A stretch of 64,000 nt of DNA, from assembly GCF_014650715.1 (NCBI RefSeq), contig NZ_BMVM01000002.1, forward strand, positions 124,001-188,000, read 5' to 3'. A program made the position numbers and the translations under genes. This document shows positions 28,909-37,382 of this stretch, piece by piece (within the stretch, counting starts at the first letter, position 1; the number at the start of each line of letters is the position of its first letter). The DNA is from Streptomyces bluensis (GTDB lineage: Bacteria; Actinomycetota; Actinomycetes; Streptomycetales; Streptomycetaceae). Below the pieces are notes generated by a model. That model was not told where the DNA came from and did no database searches. It was given only the letters and a program-made list of their open reading frames with translations.

Positions 28909-28953
28909 CGCGCGGTGTGCGGAGCGGCCAGAGCCGGCTCCGCACACCGCGCG
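28909..28953. terminator. Bidirectional terminator hairpin (17-bp perfect stem)
   Basis: cgcgcggtgtgcggagc (28909-28925) pairs perfectly with gctccgcacaccgcgcg (28937-28953) across an 11-nt loop. It sits between the converging gltD and methyltransferase genes, just 9 nt beyond the methyltransferase stop. Confidence 0.85.
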
Positions 28954-28962
28954 GGCCCGACG

Positions 28963-29766
28963 TCACACCTTGCGGCCCACCGCCCCGTACCCCGGGATGA
29001 CGTCGTCGTCCTGCCCCGGCACGGGCTCGCCCAGCTCGGGGTGCCAGTCGGTGACCAGCGAGACACCGGGATCGACGAGTTCGAGGCTCTGGAAGAAGCG
29101 GCCGACCTCGTCGCGGGAACGCAGCGCGAGGTTGATGCCACCGGCCCGGTAGGTCTCGACCGCCGACTTCGACTTCTCCGGAGTGAAGTCCGCCGTGGCG
29201 TGCGACACCGTCAGACAACTGCCCGACGGCAGCTGGGACAGCAGCCGCTCCACGAGGTCGTACGCGCCGTCCTCGTCGGTGACGAAGTGCAGCAGCGCGA
29301 CGAGCGAGAGCGCCACGGGCCGGTTGAAGTCCAGGACCTCCTTGGCCCGCTCCACGATGGCGTCCGGCTCCCGCACGTCGCCCTGCACGTACTCGGTCAC
29401 GCCCTCGGGCGTGCCGCGCAGCAGGGCCGCCGCGTGGGCCAGCACGATCGGGTCGTTGTCGCAGTACACGACGCGGGCGTCCGGCGCGACCTGCTGGGCG
29501 ATCTGGTGCAGGTTGGGCTCGGTCGGGATGCCCGTGCCGATGTCCAGGAACTGGCGGATCCCGTTCTCGGCCAGCCAGCGCGTGGCGCGGTGCATGAACG
29601 CGCGGTTGACCTTGGCCATCACCGGCGTCCGCGGGTCGAGGGCGAGCATCTTGCGGCCCAGTTCCTCGTCGACGGGGTAGTTGTCCTTGCCGCCGAGGAA
29701 CCAGTCGTACGTCCGTGCCGGATGCGGCTTGCTCGTGTCGAGCTTCAGGGGGCCCTGCCCGGTCAT
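28963..29766 (-). CDS. SAV2177-type SAM-dependent methyltransferase (DUF574)
   Basis: This 267-aa protein belongs to the actinomycete SAV2177/DUF574 methyltransferase family. Typical features are HPARTYDWFLGGKDNYPVDE, the SAM motif FLDIGTGIPTEPNLHQIAQ, VVYCDNDPIV and LLHFVTDEDGAYDLVERLL. These proteins are greatly expanded in Streptomyces and often adjoin XRE/DUF397 genes, as here, but their substrates are unknown. ATG 29766 is chosen because GGAG lies 6-7 nt upstream; ATG 29778 is in frame but precedes that site. Confidence 0.93.
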   Translation of the reverse strand: MTGQGPLKLDTSKPHPARTYDWFLGGKDNYPVDEELGRKMLALDPRTPVMAKVNRAFMHRATRWLAENGIRQFLDIGTGIPTEPNLHQIAQQVAPDARVVYCDNDPIVLAHAAALLRGTPEGVTEYVQGDVREPDAIVERAKEVLDFNRPVALSLVALLHFVTDEDGAYDLVERLLSQLPSGSCLTVSHATADFTPEKSKSAVETYRAGGINLALRSRDEVGRFFQSLELVDPGVSLVTDWHPELGEPVPGQDDDVIPGYGAVGRKV

Positions 29767-29867
29767 GAGGCACTCCATAAGTCGTCGGTGCGGCAGTTGG
29801 CGATCAATTCCACCAATCCCACGCTCAGTTCATCATCAAAATCAGGAAAGTTGAGTAAACAAAGGAC

Positions 29868-30143
29868 TCAAGACAGCAGGAAGTCGGCCTCCCCCGCCTT
29901 CGCTCCCTCGATGAACGCGTTCATCTCGTCGGGCGTGTATATCAGCGCCGGACCATCGGGGTCGGTGGACTGGCGTACGGCGATCCGGCCGTCGGCGAGC
30001 TTCATCGCCTCCAGGCAGTTGCCGCCGTTGCCACCGCTCCAGGGCTTGTGCCAGCCCTCGCTGCCCAGATCCCGGGCAGGCATGCCGTTGTAGACGCGCA
30101 TGTGCGACTGCTGCTTGCGGGACTGGGGCTTGATGCGATCCAT
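29868..30143 (-). CDS. DUF397 small regulatory protein
   Basis: This 91-aa protein carries a DUF397 domain: WHKPWSGGNGGNCLEAMKL, then GRIAVRQSTDPDGPALIYTP and a closing FIEGAKAGEADFL. In Streptomyces such proteins pair with XRE/DUF5753 regulators (whiJ and abaA type loci) and are thought to modulate them. The ATG follows the regulator stop with no gap, and AGGAG is embedded in the end of that gene, so translation is coupled. A basic N-terminal extension of about 25 residues precedes the domain. Confidence 0.92.
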   Translation of the reverse strand: MDRIKPQSRKQQSHMRVYNGMPARDLGSEGWHKPWSGGNGGNCLEAMKLADGRIAVRQSTDPDGPALIYTPDEMNAFIEGAKAGEADFLLS

Positions 30144-31004
30144 TCACAGCTCCTTGCGGAGATCCCGGAGGATCTCCTTCGTGCGATGTGCTGTGGCGGC
30201 CTGGGCCGCCATGCGGTCCATGACTTCGAGGTGGGTTGCCACTTCGTGGCGTGCGTCCAGGTAGACGGCGCCGGTCAGGTACTCGCTGTAAACCATGTCG
30301 GGAAGCTCCGGCACGGCGAATCGGAACAGCACGAAGGGCCCGTACGTGCCCGGGTGCGGCCCCCGGTCGAACGGCACGATCTGCAGCGTCACGTTGGGCA
30401 ACCTCGTGGCGTCGAGCAGCCGGTCGATCTGGGCGCGCATGACCTCGGGGCCGCCGACGGGACGGCGCAGGACCGTCTCCTCCATCACGACCCAGAAGCG
30501 GGGTGCGTCCTCACGCGTGAGCAGGCCCTGCCGCCGCATCCGCAGCGCCACATGACGCTCGATGTCCTCGGGGCTGGTCTGCCCGATGGCGCCCGACTCC
30601 AGGACGCCACGGGCGTACTCCTCGGTCTGCAGCAGTCCGGGCACGAAGTGGGGTTCGTACGAGCGGATGGTGCTCGCCGCGCCCTCCAGGCTGACGTACA
30701 TCGAGAACCAGCCCGGCAGGATGTCGTGGAACCGCTGCCACCAGCCGGGTTTGTTGGCCTCCTCGGCCAACTGGACGAAGCCCTCCGCCTCTTCGTCGGA
30801 GATGCCGTATGCCTTCAGCAGGAGTTGGAGGTACGGGATCTTGAGCGAGACCTCCGCCATCTCCATACGGCGGACCGTGGCGGGTGCGACACGCAGGATG
30901 CCTGCGGCCTCCTCGCGTTTCAGGCCCGCCCGCTCCCGCAGATCCAGCAGACGTCGGCCGAGGACGACCTGACCGACCGTCGGTGCGGACCGCGGCTCGC
31001 TCAC
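30144..31004 (-). CDS. XRE-family regulator with DUF5753 domain
   Basis: This 286-aa DNA-binding protein has an N-terminal helix-turn-helix (about residues 15-70; LGRRLLDLRERAGLKREEAA and ILRVAPATVRRMEMAEV). The DUF5753 sensor-like domain follows (SYEPHFVPGLLQTEEYARGV, RFWVVMEETVLRRPVG, LQIVPFDRGPHPGTYGPFVL). GTG 31004 has AGGAGG 6 nt upstream, and the open frame above it lacks similarity. It is co-transcribed with DUF397 and divergent from the HATPase gene. Two inverted repeats in the shared intergenic region are its likely operators. Such loci influence development and antibiotic production in Streptomyces. Confidence 0.93.
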   Translation of the reverse strand: MSEPRSAPTVGQVVLGRRLLDLRERAGLKREEAAGILRVAPATVRRMEMAEVSLKIPYLQLLLKAYGISDEEAEGFVQLAEEANKPGWWQRFHDILPGWFSMYVSLEGAASTIRSYEPHFVPGLLQTEEYARGVLESGAIGQTSPEDIERHVALRMRRQGLLTREDAPRFWVVMEETVLRRPVGGPEVMRAQIDRLLDATRLPNVTLQIVPFDRGPHPGTYGPFVLFRFAVPELPDMVYSEYLTGAVYLDARHEVATHLEVMDRMAAQAATAHRTKEILRDLRKEL

Positions 31005-31198
31005 CGCGCACCTCCTCCTGGCCCCGTAAGCCCTGCTCCTCCTGGTCTCGACAGCCCTGCGGCGCCCGTCCGAAGCCTTGCCGTGCCCATGCGTGTTGAC
31101 GTGCTCACACACCTGTGCACTCGTGCAGGGATCCAACTGGCGCCGCGTCACGTGCTGTTACCGAGCAGTGTGCCACGACCGTTCGGAGAGTCACACCG

Positions 31199-31234
31199 CA
31201 CTCTGCAATTTTCAGAGTGACACTTGCCAAGTGT
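31199..31234. promoter_or_regulatory. Two adjacent inverted repeats, putative operators of the XRE locus
   Basis: CACTCTG-caatttt-CAGAGTG (31199-31219) is immediately followed by ACACTT-gcc-AAGTGT (31220-31234). They lie in the divergent gap between the XRE regulator and the HATPase gene; the second ends about 16 nt before the HATPase start codon. Binding here would directly occlude HATPase expression. The regulator assignment is inferred from position. Confidence 0.5.
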
Positions 31235-31250
31235 TCGAGGCGAGGAGATA

Positions 31251-31970
31251 GTGGCTAACGTGATTCCGCCTGCGCCCTTAGGAACAGATGCCACCGCAGA
31301 CCGGTTCGTTGCCGGACCTGCGGCCCGGGTGCGCCCCGACGCGGCCACCGAGCGCCGGTTCCGCTTCGAGCTGGCCGCGCACCCGGGTTCCGTGGCTCAC
31401 GCCCGGCGGTTGACGCGCGCCCGGCTGTCCGGCTGGGCCCTCTGCGAGGACACCTGCGACACGGCCGCGCTGGTCGTCTCCGAGCTGGTCACCAACGCCA
31501 TCGTGCATGCGGCCGGCCGTCGGGTCGTCTGCGAGCTGCACGACCGTGACGACCTCGTCCGGATAGCCGTACGTGACGAGGGGCGCGCTCCGGGCGAGCC
31601 GCACCCCACGCCGCAGCGGCCCGAGGAGGAGCACGGGCGAGGTCTTCTTCTCATTGAGGCCATGTGCCGTGCCTGGGGCGCGCAGGACGCGGGCCCGGGG
31701 CTGCTGGTCTGGGCGGATGTGCCCCGTGGTGTCGTCCCGGCTCAGCATGCCTCGGAGGTGTCGCACCCGGCGGACACCGCGCGCCGTCTGAACACGGTGC
31801 CGCCCCCGGCGGACCGCCGCAGCCGGGACACGGCCGCCCGGTCCGACCTGGGCTGGAGCGCGAAGAAACCACCGGCCGAGGACCGCGGCAACGGGGTGGA
31901 GGCGGCGCACAGGACGGGGGCCGTGACGGTCCCCGCGGCCCGGCGAGGCCGAGAGCGGGGGACTGTGTGA
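31251..31970 (+). CDS. RsbW-like HATPase (putative anti-sigma factor kinase)
   Basis: This 239-aa protein has a single HATPase_c domain (about residues 30-150) of the anti-sigma/SpoIIAB-like type. The N box is VVSELVTNAIVHA, followed by G1 VRDEG and G2 GRGLLLIEAM. There is no histidine kinase phosphoacceptor domain. The last 85 residues are low-complexity and probably disordered. Such ATPases accompany XRE/DUF397 pairs in abaA-like loci. The start is uncertain: GTG 31251 has AGGAG only 3 nt upstream, while GTG 31260 would be 12 nt away. The 3' end overlaps the next gene by 4 nt. Confidence 0.88.
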   Translation: MANVIPPAPLGTDATADRFVAGPAARVRPDAATERRFRFELAAHPGSVAHARRLTRARLSGWALCEDTCDTAALVVSELVTNAIVHAAGRRVVCELHDRDDLVRIAVRDEGRAPGEPHPTPQRPEEEHGRGLLLIEAMCRAWGAQDAGPGLLVWADVPRGVVPAQHASEVSHPADTARRLNTVPPPADRRSRDTAARSDLGWSAKKPPAEDRGNGVEAAHRTGAVTVPAARRGRERGTV

Positions 31971-32422
31971 GGACATCGACGGGTGCGGATTCGACGGGTC
32001 GTACGGCCCCGGTGGTAGGCCTGGACACCCTGGTCCGCCTCCGGCGTTGTCAGCGGCCGCCCGAGGCGCTCCGACGGCTCGTGCTGCCCGAGGGCATGAC
32101 CGCCCCCATGGGCTGCGACGCGGTCGGGGTGCCCGCGGAACTGGGCCCCGAGGTACTGCCGCGGCTGCCGCGTGTGGGGTGCGTGTACGCCGACGGGGCG
32201 CACTGGTGGTGGCTCGTCCCCTCCGACTCCGACTACGCCCTGGAGTGGCCGGCACCCGTCCGGTACACCACGGGCGCGGTCCTGCCCGACACCCCTGCCG
32301 CCCCCGACCTCATCCACAAGCCCACCGGCACGATCCCGTACACCCCGCCGATACCGCTCTACCTGGCCCTGTGCCGAGTGACGGGGACGACGCCCACCTG
32401 GTCGCGGCCGATCAGCGCGTGA
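31967..32422 (+). CDS. Conserved hypothetical protein, coupled to HATPase
   Basis: This 151-aa soluble protein begins at GTG 31967, overlapping the HATPase stop in GTGA, so it is translationally coupled and likely works with it. It contains a Trp-rich segment (GAHWWWLVPSDSDYALEWP) and a proline-rich end (IPYTPPIPLYLALCRVTG). I do not recognise a characterised family. High GC in third codon positions and the tight coupling argue that it is a real gene. Confidence 0.7.
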   Translation: MRTSTGADSTGRTAPVVGLDTLVRLRRCQRPPEALRRLVLPEGMTAPMGCDAVGVPAELGPEVLPRLPRVGCVYADGAHWWWLVPSDSDYALEWPAPVRYTTGAVLPDTPAAPDLIHKPTGTIPYTPPIPLYLALCRVTGTTPTWSRPISA

Positions 32423-32752
32423 GCGGGGATCCGCCGCGGGGGGTCGTGAGCGCTGTTCGCCGGGCCGGTGGTGGCGGGCGGATCTCGGGTCGGGGGCGTT
32501 CCGGTCCTCCGAGCCGTGCGACCGTCACCACCTTCCGGCCCACCGCTCCCTCTCGCTCTCCCTCTCCCCCACGCCTGAGCGCCCCACCTCTCTGCCCCGC
32601 CCCGGCCCGCACTCCCCGCGCACAGGCGCGGCGTACAGCGGCTCGCGCCCGGCGCGCCCCGTATGGGCCGCCGTGAGACGACCGCGCGCTCTGGTCCCCT
32701 GCGGTCGGCCCCGCGATAGTGGCCGTCCGTCGACGATCGGGGGAGGCCCAGG
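32423..32752. other. 330-nt intergenic region with no recognised gene
   Basis: No convincing coding frame is seen. From about 32535 to 32580 the plus strand is a pyrimidine tract of ctctcgctctccctctccccc type. The promoter of the ABC transporter gene should lie in the last 150 nt, but no consensus hexamers stand out. Confidence 0.4.
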
Positions 32753-34729
32753 GTGAGGAAAGCGGCCGGCTCGGACACACGTGCGCACGCAGGTGGCAAG
32801 GACGGCGAGCCGCCGGAGGCCTCCGATTCCGAGGTGCTCCTCTTCGGCGGGCCGCTCCGGTACGACATGGGCTGGTCGCAGCACGCCGACGCGTTCCCGG
32901 AGCTGAACCTCCGCGCCATGGTGAGGCGGCTGCCGTCGCTCCTCGCCTCCAGCTTCCGGCTGGCCTGGCAGGCGGACCGGCGCGCCGCCCGGACCGTACT
33001 GGCCGCTGAGGTCGGCCGGGGTCTGGCCCAGGCGGTGAGCCTGCTGGCGGTCAACACCGTCCTGGCCCGGCTGATCGCCGGCGGTCCGGTCGAGGACCGG
33101 CTGCGGGGCGCCGCTCCGGCCCTCACCGCCCTCGCCGCCGTCATGCTGCTGGCCGCGCTGCTGCGCGCCGCCTCGACGTACGGCACCGGCCGCCTGGAAC
33201 CCAAGGTCGAGCGCGTGGCGACCGAGCTGTACCTGGAGCGGGCGGCGGCCGTGGAGCTGGCCGCCATCGAGGACGACGCCTTCCACAAGCTGCTCGACAC
33301 CGCCAAGTACGGCGCCCAGTCGGCCCGCCGGATGATCTCCTACTCCGCGCGCGTGGTGAACGCGATGATCTCGCTGGTCGCGGCGGCGGGCGTACTGACC
33401 GTGCTGCACCCGGCCCTGCTCCCGCTGCTCGTCACCATGACGCTGCCGAGCGCCTGGAGTGCCCTGACCATCGCCCGGCGACGTTACGAGTCCTTCCACA
33501 CATGGATACAGCACGCGCGCGCGGGGCACCTGATCAGCAGCCTGCTGACCGAGCCCGAGGCGGCTCCGGAGGTCCGCGTGCACGGCGTCGGCCCGTTCCT
33601 GCTGCGCCACTTCCGCTCGATGTCGGAGTCGGCGGAGGCCGAGCAGGAGCGCCTGGCCCGCCTGGCGGCCCGTACCGGACTGGTCGCCGCTGCCTGGACG
33701 GGGATCGCGACCGTGGCAACCTACGCGACGCTCGGCGGCCTGCTGCTCGCCGGTGCCATGGCGCTCTCCGTGGTGGGGACGGCGGTCATCGCCATCCGCA
33801 CCGGCTCCGCCAGCCTCGACGCCCTCGTCCTGGAGGTCAACTCCCTGCACGAGGAGGCCCTGTTCGTGGGCGACATGCAGCGCCTGTACGTGGAGGCGGC
33901 CCAGCGCGCGATCCCGGTGGGCGGGGCCCCGCTGCCCGCGAACCCCCGGGAGATACGCCTGGAGAGCGTCACCTTCACATACCCCGGCAAGGCGGCCCGG
34001 CCCGCTCTGTGCGATGTGACGCTGACGGTGCCCCTCGGCAAGATCGTGGCGCTCGTCGGGGAGAACGGCTCGGGCAAGACCACCCTGGTCAAACTGCTCG
34101 CCGGGCTGTACGCGCCGGACCGGGGCCGCATCCTGTGGGACGACGTGGACGCGGCGAACGCCGACCGGCAGCAGCTCGCCGAACGCATCGCGATGGTGGC
34201 GCAGGACTTCAAACGGTGGCCGTTCACGGCCCGCGTGAACGTCGCGCTGGGCCGCCCGTCGGCGGCGCCGACCGACGAACGCGTGTCCTCGTCGGTCGCC
34301 GAAGCGGGTGCCCAGGACGTGGTGGCCGATCTTCCGCGGGGCCTGGACACGCTGCTGGCCAGGGGCTTCAGTGGCGGTCACGAGCTCTCGGGGGGCCAGT
34401 GGCAGCGGCTGGGCATCGCGCGGGCGGCCTACCGGCGCGGGCAGATCCTGATCGTGGACGAGCCGACCGCGGCCCTCGATGCCCGCGCCGAGCTGGAGGT
34501 CTTCGAGAAGATCCGCGCTCTGGCGGGCACGGGTCAGACGGTCATCCTCATCACGCACCGTCTGGCCTCGGTGCGCCATGCCGACCTGGTGCACGTCCTC
34601 GACCAGGGCCGCCTGGTGGAGTCCGGTTCCCCGGAGGAACTCCTGGCCATGGGCGGCGTCTACGCGGAGCTGTACTCGCTCCAGGCGGAGCAGTTCACGG
34701 CGAAGGTGCCGACGAGGGGGGCGGGCTGA
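32753..34729 (+). CDS. ABC half-transporter (fused permease and ATPase)
   Basis: This 658-aa exporter-type ABC protein has an N-terminal membrane region (about residues 75-390) and a C-terminal ATPase. Signatures are Walker A GENGSGKTT (about 438), LSGGQWQRLGIARA (about 545), Walker B ILIVDEPTAALDA and the switch ITHRLASVRHAD. It probably homodimerises. The first 60 residues are polar and cytoplasmic. GTG 32753 has GGGGAGG about 7 nt upstream. No lantipeptide, siderophore or peptidase gene lies beside it to indicate a substrate. Confidence 0.92.
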   Translation: MRKAAGSDTRAHAGGKDGEPPEASDSEVLLFGGPLRYDMGWSQHADAFPELNLRAMVRRLPSLLASSFRLAWQADRRAARTVLAAEVGRGLAQAVSLLAVNTVLARLIAGGPVEDRLRGAAPALTALAAVMLLAALLRAASTYGTGRLEPKVERVATELYLERAAAVELAAIEDDAFHKLLDTAKYGAQSARRMISYSARVVNAMISLVAAAGVLTVLHPALLPLLVTMTLPSAWSALTIARRRYESFHTWIQHARAGHLISSLLTEPEAAPEVRVHGVGPFLLRHFRSMSESAEAEQERLARLAARTGLVAAAWTGIATVATYATLGGLLLAGAMALSVVGTAVIAIRTGSASLDALVLEVNSLHEEALFVGDMQRLYVEAAQRAIPVGGAPLPANPREIRLESVTFTYPGKAARPALCDVTLTVPLGKIVALVGENGSGKTTLVKLLAGLYAPDRGRILWDDVDAANADRQQLAERIAMVAQDFKRWPFTARVNVALGRPSAAPTDERVSSSVAEAGAQDVVADLPRGLDTLLARGFSGGHELSGGQWQRLGIARAAYRRGQILIVDEPTAALDARAELEVFEKIRALAGTGQTVILITHRLASVRHADLVHVLDQGRLVESGSPEELLAMGGVYAELYSLQAEQFTAKVPTRGAG

Positions 34730-34783
34730 CGGATCCGGCGCGGGGCTTACGGATCCGGCGCGGGTCTTACGGATCCGGGGCGG
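34726..34783. repeat. Three tandem 20-bp repeats containing acggatccgg
   Basis: Units at 34726-34745, 34746-34765 and 34766-34783 share acggatccggcgcgggg with one or two changes each. The first overlaps the ABC gene stop codon. The array lies between converging genes and each unit carries a BamHI-like palindrome ggatcc. Confidence 0.75.
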
Positions 34784-34827
34784 CCGCGGTATCGCACGAT
34801 GCGCTGGGCCTCGACGGCGCAGAAGGG

Positions 34828-35001
34828 TCACTCTCCGGAGTCGGCTCCGCGCACGATCACCAGAAACGTGTCGGTGGCGAGGTCCATGACGACCTCCGCG
34901 GCCTGGCCCTCCAGGCGGCGCGCCTGCGCGAACTCCTCCGCCGGCCAGGAACCGCGCGGCCCTCCGGCGGGGAAGCGCTCCAGCACTGTTCGCCCGTTCA
35001 C
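34828..35001 (-). CDS. Small conserved Streptomyces protein (57 aa), function unknown
   Basis: This 57-aa protein starts at GTG 35001 with GGAGG 6 nt upstream. It reads VNGRTVLERFPAGGPRGSWP and then contains EEFAQARRLEGQAAEVVMDL and a hydrophobic-ended ATDTFLVIVRG before the stop. It is soluble and has no cysteines. I do not recognise a named family, but the ribosome binding site, codon pattern and lack of overlap support a real gene. It converges on the ABC transporter across the repeat array. Confidence 0.65.
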   Translation of the reverse strand: MNGRTVLERFPAGGPRGSWPAEEFAQARRLEGQAAEVVMDLATDTFLVIVRGADSGE

Positions 35002-35126
35002 CCTGCACCTCCATGTGAAGCCAGTAGTCGTAGAGTTAAACGCCCTCCCTGGGGTGAACGGCTCTTGACGTGACAGTAATGAGACGTAGTTGACACATCC
35101 GCGGGAGGCTCAGCGCGAGATGGCGT

Positions 35127-35266
35127 CTAGTGCCCCAACAGGCAACGTTCGCCCCGTCGCGACGCCCGGCACGCTCCCCCACTGCCTTAAGGGCGTGGGA
35201 GGCGCCCCCACTCGCCGCACCGGACGCCGCTCCTTAACGGGCAAACGTTGCCTGCCGGGGCACTAG
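35127..35266. mobile_element. MITE-like 140-bp element with ~28-bp terminal inverted repeats
   Basis: The left end (from 35127, ctagtgccccaacaggcaac and on to cgtt) and the right end read inward on the other strand (from 35266, ctagtgccccggcaggcaac and on to cgtt) match at about 24 of 28 positions. CTAG stands at both termini. The interior carries no transposase and has a smaller hairpin (ctccc...gtgggag). This is the form of a non-autonomous miniature element. The right end provides the TAG stop codon of the FUSC gene. No second copy was seen in this window. Confidence 0.65.
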
Positions 35267-37161
35267 CCTGCCGCACGCAGCCCCGGCAGTGTTCCTTGCT
35301 CGGCCGCCGGTAGCAGGCGGCCCAGCCCCGCCCGCTTGCTGCGCTCGGTGAGCTCGTCCAGGAGTTCGGTGAGCCGCTTGGTGTCCTGGGGTGTGAGGTG
35401 TCCCGTGTCGTCGAGATGGACGGCGTAGGCCGTGGTCGTGTCGACGATGCGTTCGAGCGTGGCCGCGACGTCGCCGGTGCCCTGCGTGTGACGGGCCAGG
35501 GCGGGGAGTTCGGCCGCCGCGAGGTCGATCGCGGCGCGGGCCTCGGCGAGCGTGCGATAGGCCTCGCGGCGCAGGGTCCACCGCCGTGCGCGGTCATCGG
35601 ACTCGCTGAGTACGTGCGCGAGGTAGGCGTACGCGGCGGCCCCGGCCTTGGCCAGCCTGGCCCGCACCCCGCCACCGCGCTGCCCGGGCATCGGCAGATG
35701 ACCGACGATCAGCACGATGGCGCAGGCCAGCAGCGTCTCGCCGATCCGGCTCCAGGACGCCTGCGGCTCCCCGCCGACCATCACCAGGGCGAGCACCAGC
35801 ACGGTGACGACGGCCGTCTGCGCGGCGAAGTGCCGTGTGGCGACGGGAATCAGCGCACCACTGACGGCAACGAGCGCGATCAGGCCCTCGGGCCGCGGCA
35901 GCACGGCGGCGAACCCGGCGAAGACGACCGCCCCCAGCACGGTCCCCGCGGCGCGGTTCAGCACCCGCGAGGCGAGCGGCCCGAGGTCGGGCTTGACCAG
36001 GAAGACAGCCGTGGCGGGGAGCCAGTACCAGTGGACGTGGTGAAGAGCCTGCGCCACGGCGGCACTGGCCCCGAAGGACAGGGCGACCCGCATCCCGTAC
36101 TCACGCCCACCGGCCCCGAGGGCAAGGTGGACGAGTGACGTGGCGGTACGGCGCCGACGGTGCAGGCGCCCCTCCTCCTGGATGTCGCCCCCGCGGTCGA
36201 ACGCCTCGGCGGCCTGCAACAGCGCGTCGTCCAGAGCCCGCAGGGCGGGCGCGGAACGAGCGGGCGCGGGCAGCGGTCCCGTGTGCGCGTTGGCCCGCAC
36301 GGCGACAGCGAGGCGCCGTGGCCCCTCCGCGGCACGGCCGGGCACGGCCTCCCCCGCCCACGCGAGCGCGGTCGCCGCCTCGGCGAGGGGCAGCGCTGCG
36401 GCGTACTGGGCGTGGAGCCGCCGCTCGGTCGCCGAACTCGCGTACCGCCGCAGCCGGGGCCCGGCGAGGGCGTCCTGGGCGTGATCGAGAGCGGCAGTGA
36501 GCGCGGCCCGCCGGCCGCTGGCTTCGGACGTACCCGTCGCGACGAGCAGCTCGGCGATGGCGTCGTACACCTTGGCGACGGCGTCCCGCTCCCCGTCGAA
36601 CCGGAAGTCGAGCCAGAACTCCAGCCGCGAGTCCCCGGCGACGGCCCCGGGCGTGGGCAGCACGAGCCGTAGGGTGAGCAGCCACCCCGCACCAGCCACA
36701 AAGGCGAGCGCCCGCTCCCACCCGCTCTCGGGCAGGGGCATCCCGGCCCCGATGGCCGCGGCGACGAGCAACTGCGTGCCGGCCCCCGACGCCACGGGCC
36801 CGATGGCACTGACGCTCCCGGCGAGAAGCCCGAGCAGGGTGAGCACGAGGGTCAGCACCACGGCATGCGCATGCTCCCCGGCGTACGTCCCGACGACCAG
36901 CCCCCCGGCCCCCACGAGCGCCGGCACCCCGATCCGCTTGACCGAGGCCCTCCGGCTCCCCGGCCGGTCATTGATTCCGGCAAGCATGGCCCCGAGTGCG
37001 GCGACGACCCCGACGGAGGCCCGGTCGAGGAGTACGGCCACGAGCAACAGGGGCCCGGCCGCCAGCGCACCCCTGGTCACGGCGCTCCAGGGCACGGGCC
37101 CCCTTTGCGCACGCAGAGCATGAGCAAGCCAGGGCGGCACAGCAAGCACGAGGCGGGACAC
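35263..37161 (-). CDS. FUSC-family membrane protein
   Basis: This 632-aa protein has the FUSC (fusaric acid resistance/YccS-like) layout. An N-terminal membrane block (about residues 28-170) is followed by a soluble helical region (about 180-345), a second membrane block (about 355-500; VHWYWLPATAVFLVKPDLGP, SRVLNRAAGTVLGAVVFAG) and a C-terminal helical tail. FUSC proteins are linked to efflux of aromatic acids. GTG 37161 has AGGAG about 9 nt upstream. Its TAG stop lies inside the terminal repeat of the MITE-like element, so the original 3' end may have been altered by insertion. Confidence 0.88.
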   Translation of the reverse strand: MSRLVLAVPPWLAHALRAQRGPVPWSAVTRGALAAGPLLLVAVLLDRASVGVVAALGAMLAGINDRPGSRRASVKRIGVPALVGAGGLVVGTYAGEHAHAVVLTLVLTLLGLLAGSVSAIGPVASGAGTQLLVAAAIGAGMPLPESGWERALAFVAGAGWLLTLRLVLPTPGAVAGDSRLEFWLDFRFDGERDAVAKVYDAIAELLVATGTSEASGRRAALTAALDHAQDALAGPRLRRYASSATERRLHAQYAAALPLAEAATALAWAGEAVPGRAAEGPRRLAVAVRANAHTGPLPAPARSAPALRALDDALLQAAEAFDRGGDIQEEGRLHRRRRTATSLVHLALGAGGREYGMRVALSFGASAAVAQALHHVHWYWLPATAVFLVKPDLGPLASRVLNRAAGTVLGAVVFAGFAAVLPRPEGLIALVAVSGALIPVATRHFAAQTAVVTVLVLALVMVGGEPQASWSRIGETLLACAIVLIVGHLPMPGQRGGGVRARLAKAGAAAYAYLAHVLSESDDRARRWTLRREAYRTLAEARAAIDLAAAELPALARHTQGTGDVAATLERIVDTTTAYAVHLDDTGHLTPQDTKRLTELLDELTERSKRAGLGRLLPAAEQGTLPGLRAAG

Positions 37162-37382
37162 GTGTCGGGCTCCTGTCGGGTCGAGGGCGGGGGGTGCGCC
37201 TTCGGGCGACGGTGGCCGGGCGGGGATTGGTGGTCTCCACGGTAGGTCCCGTACCGGGGAGGATCGGACAGACCGTGTTACCGGGATGTGACGATGCCTG
37301 GAAAAGCCAAGTTCTTTATGAACGCAAGGCCGAGCGTGGTGGCAGATCGATCACACGCGTGGGCGGCCGAAGGCTTCAGCAG

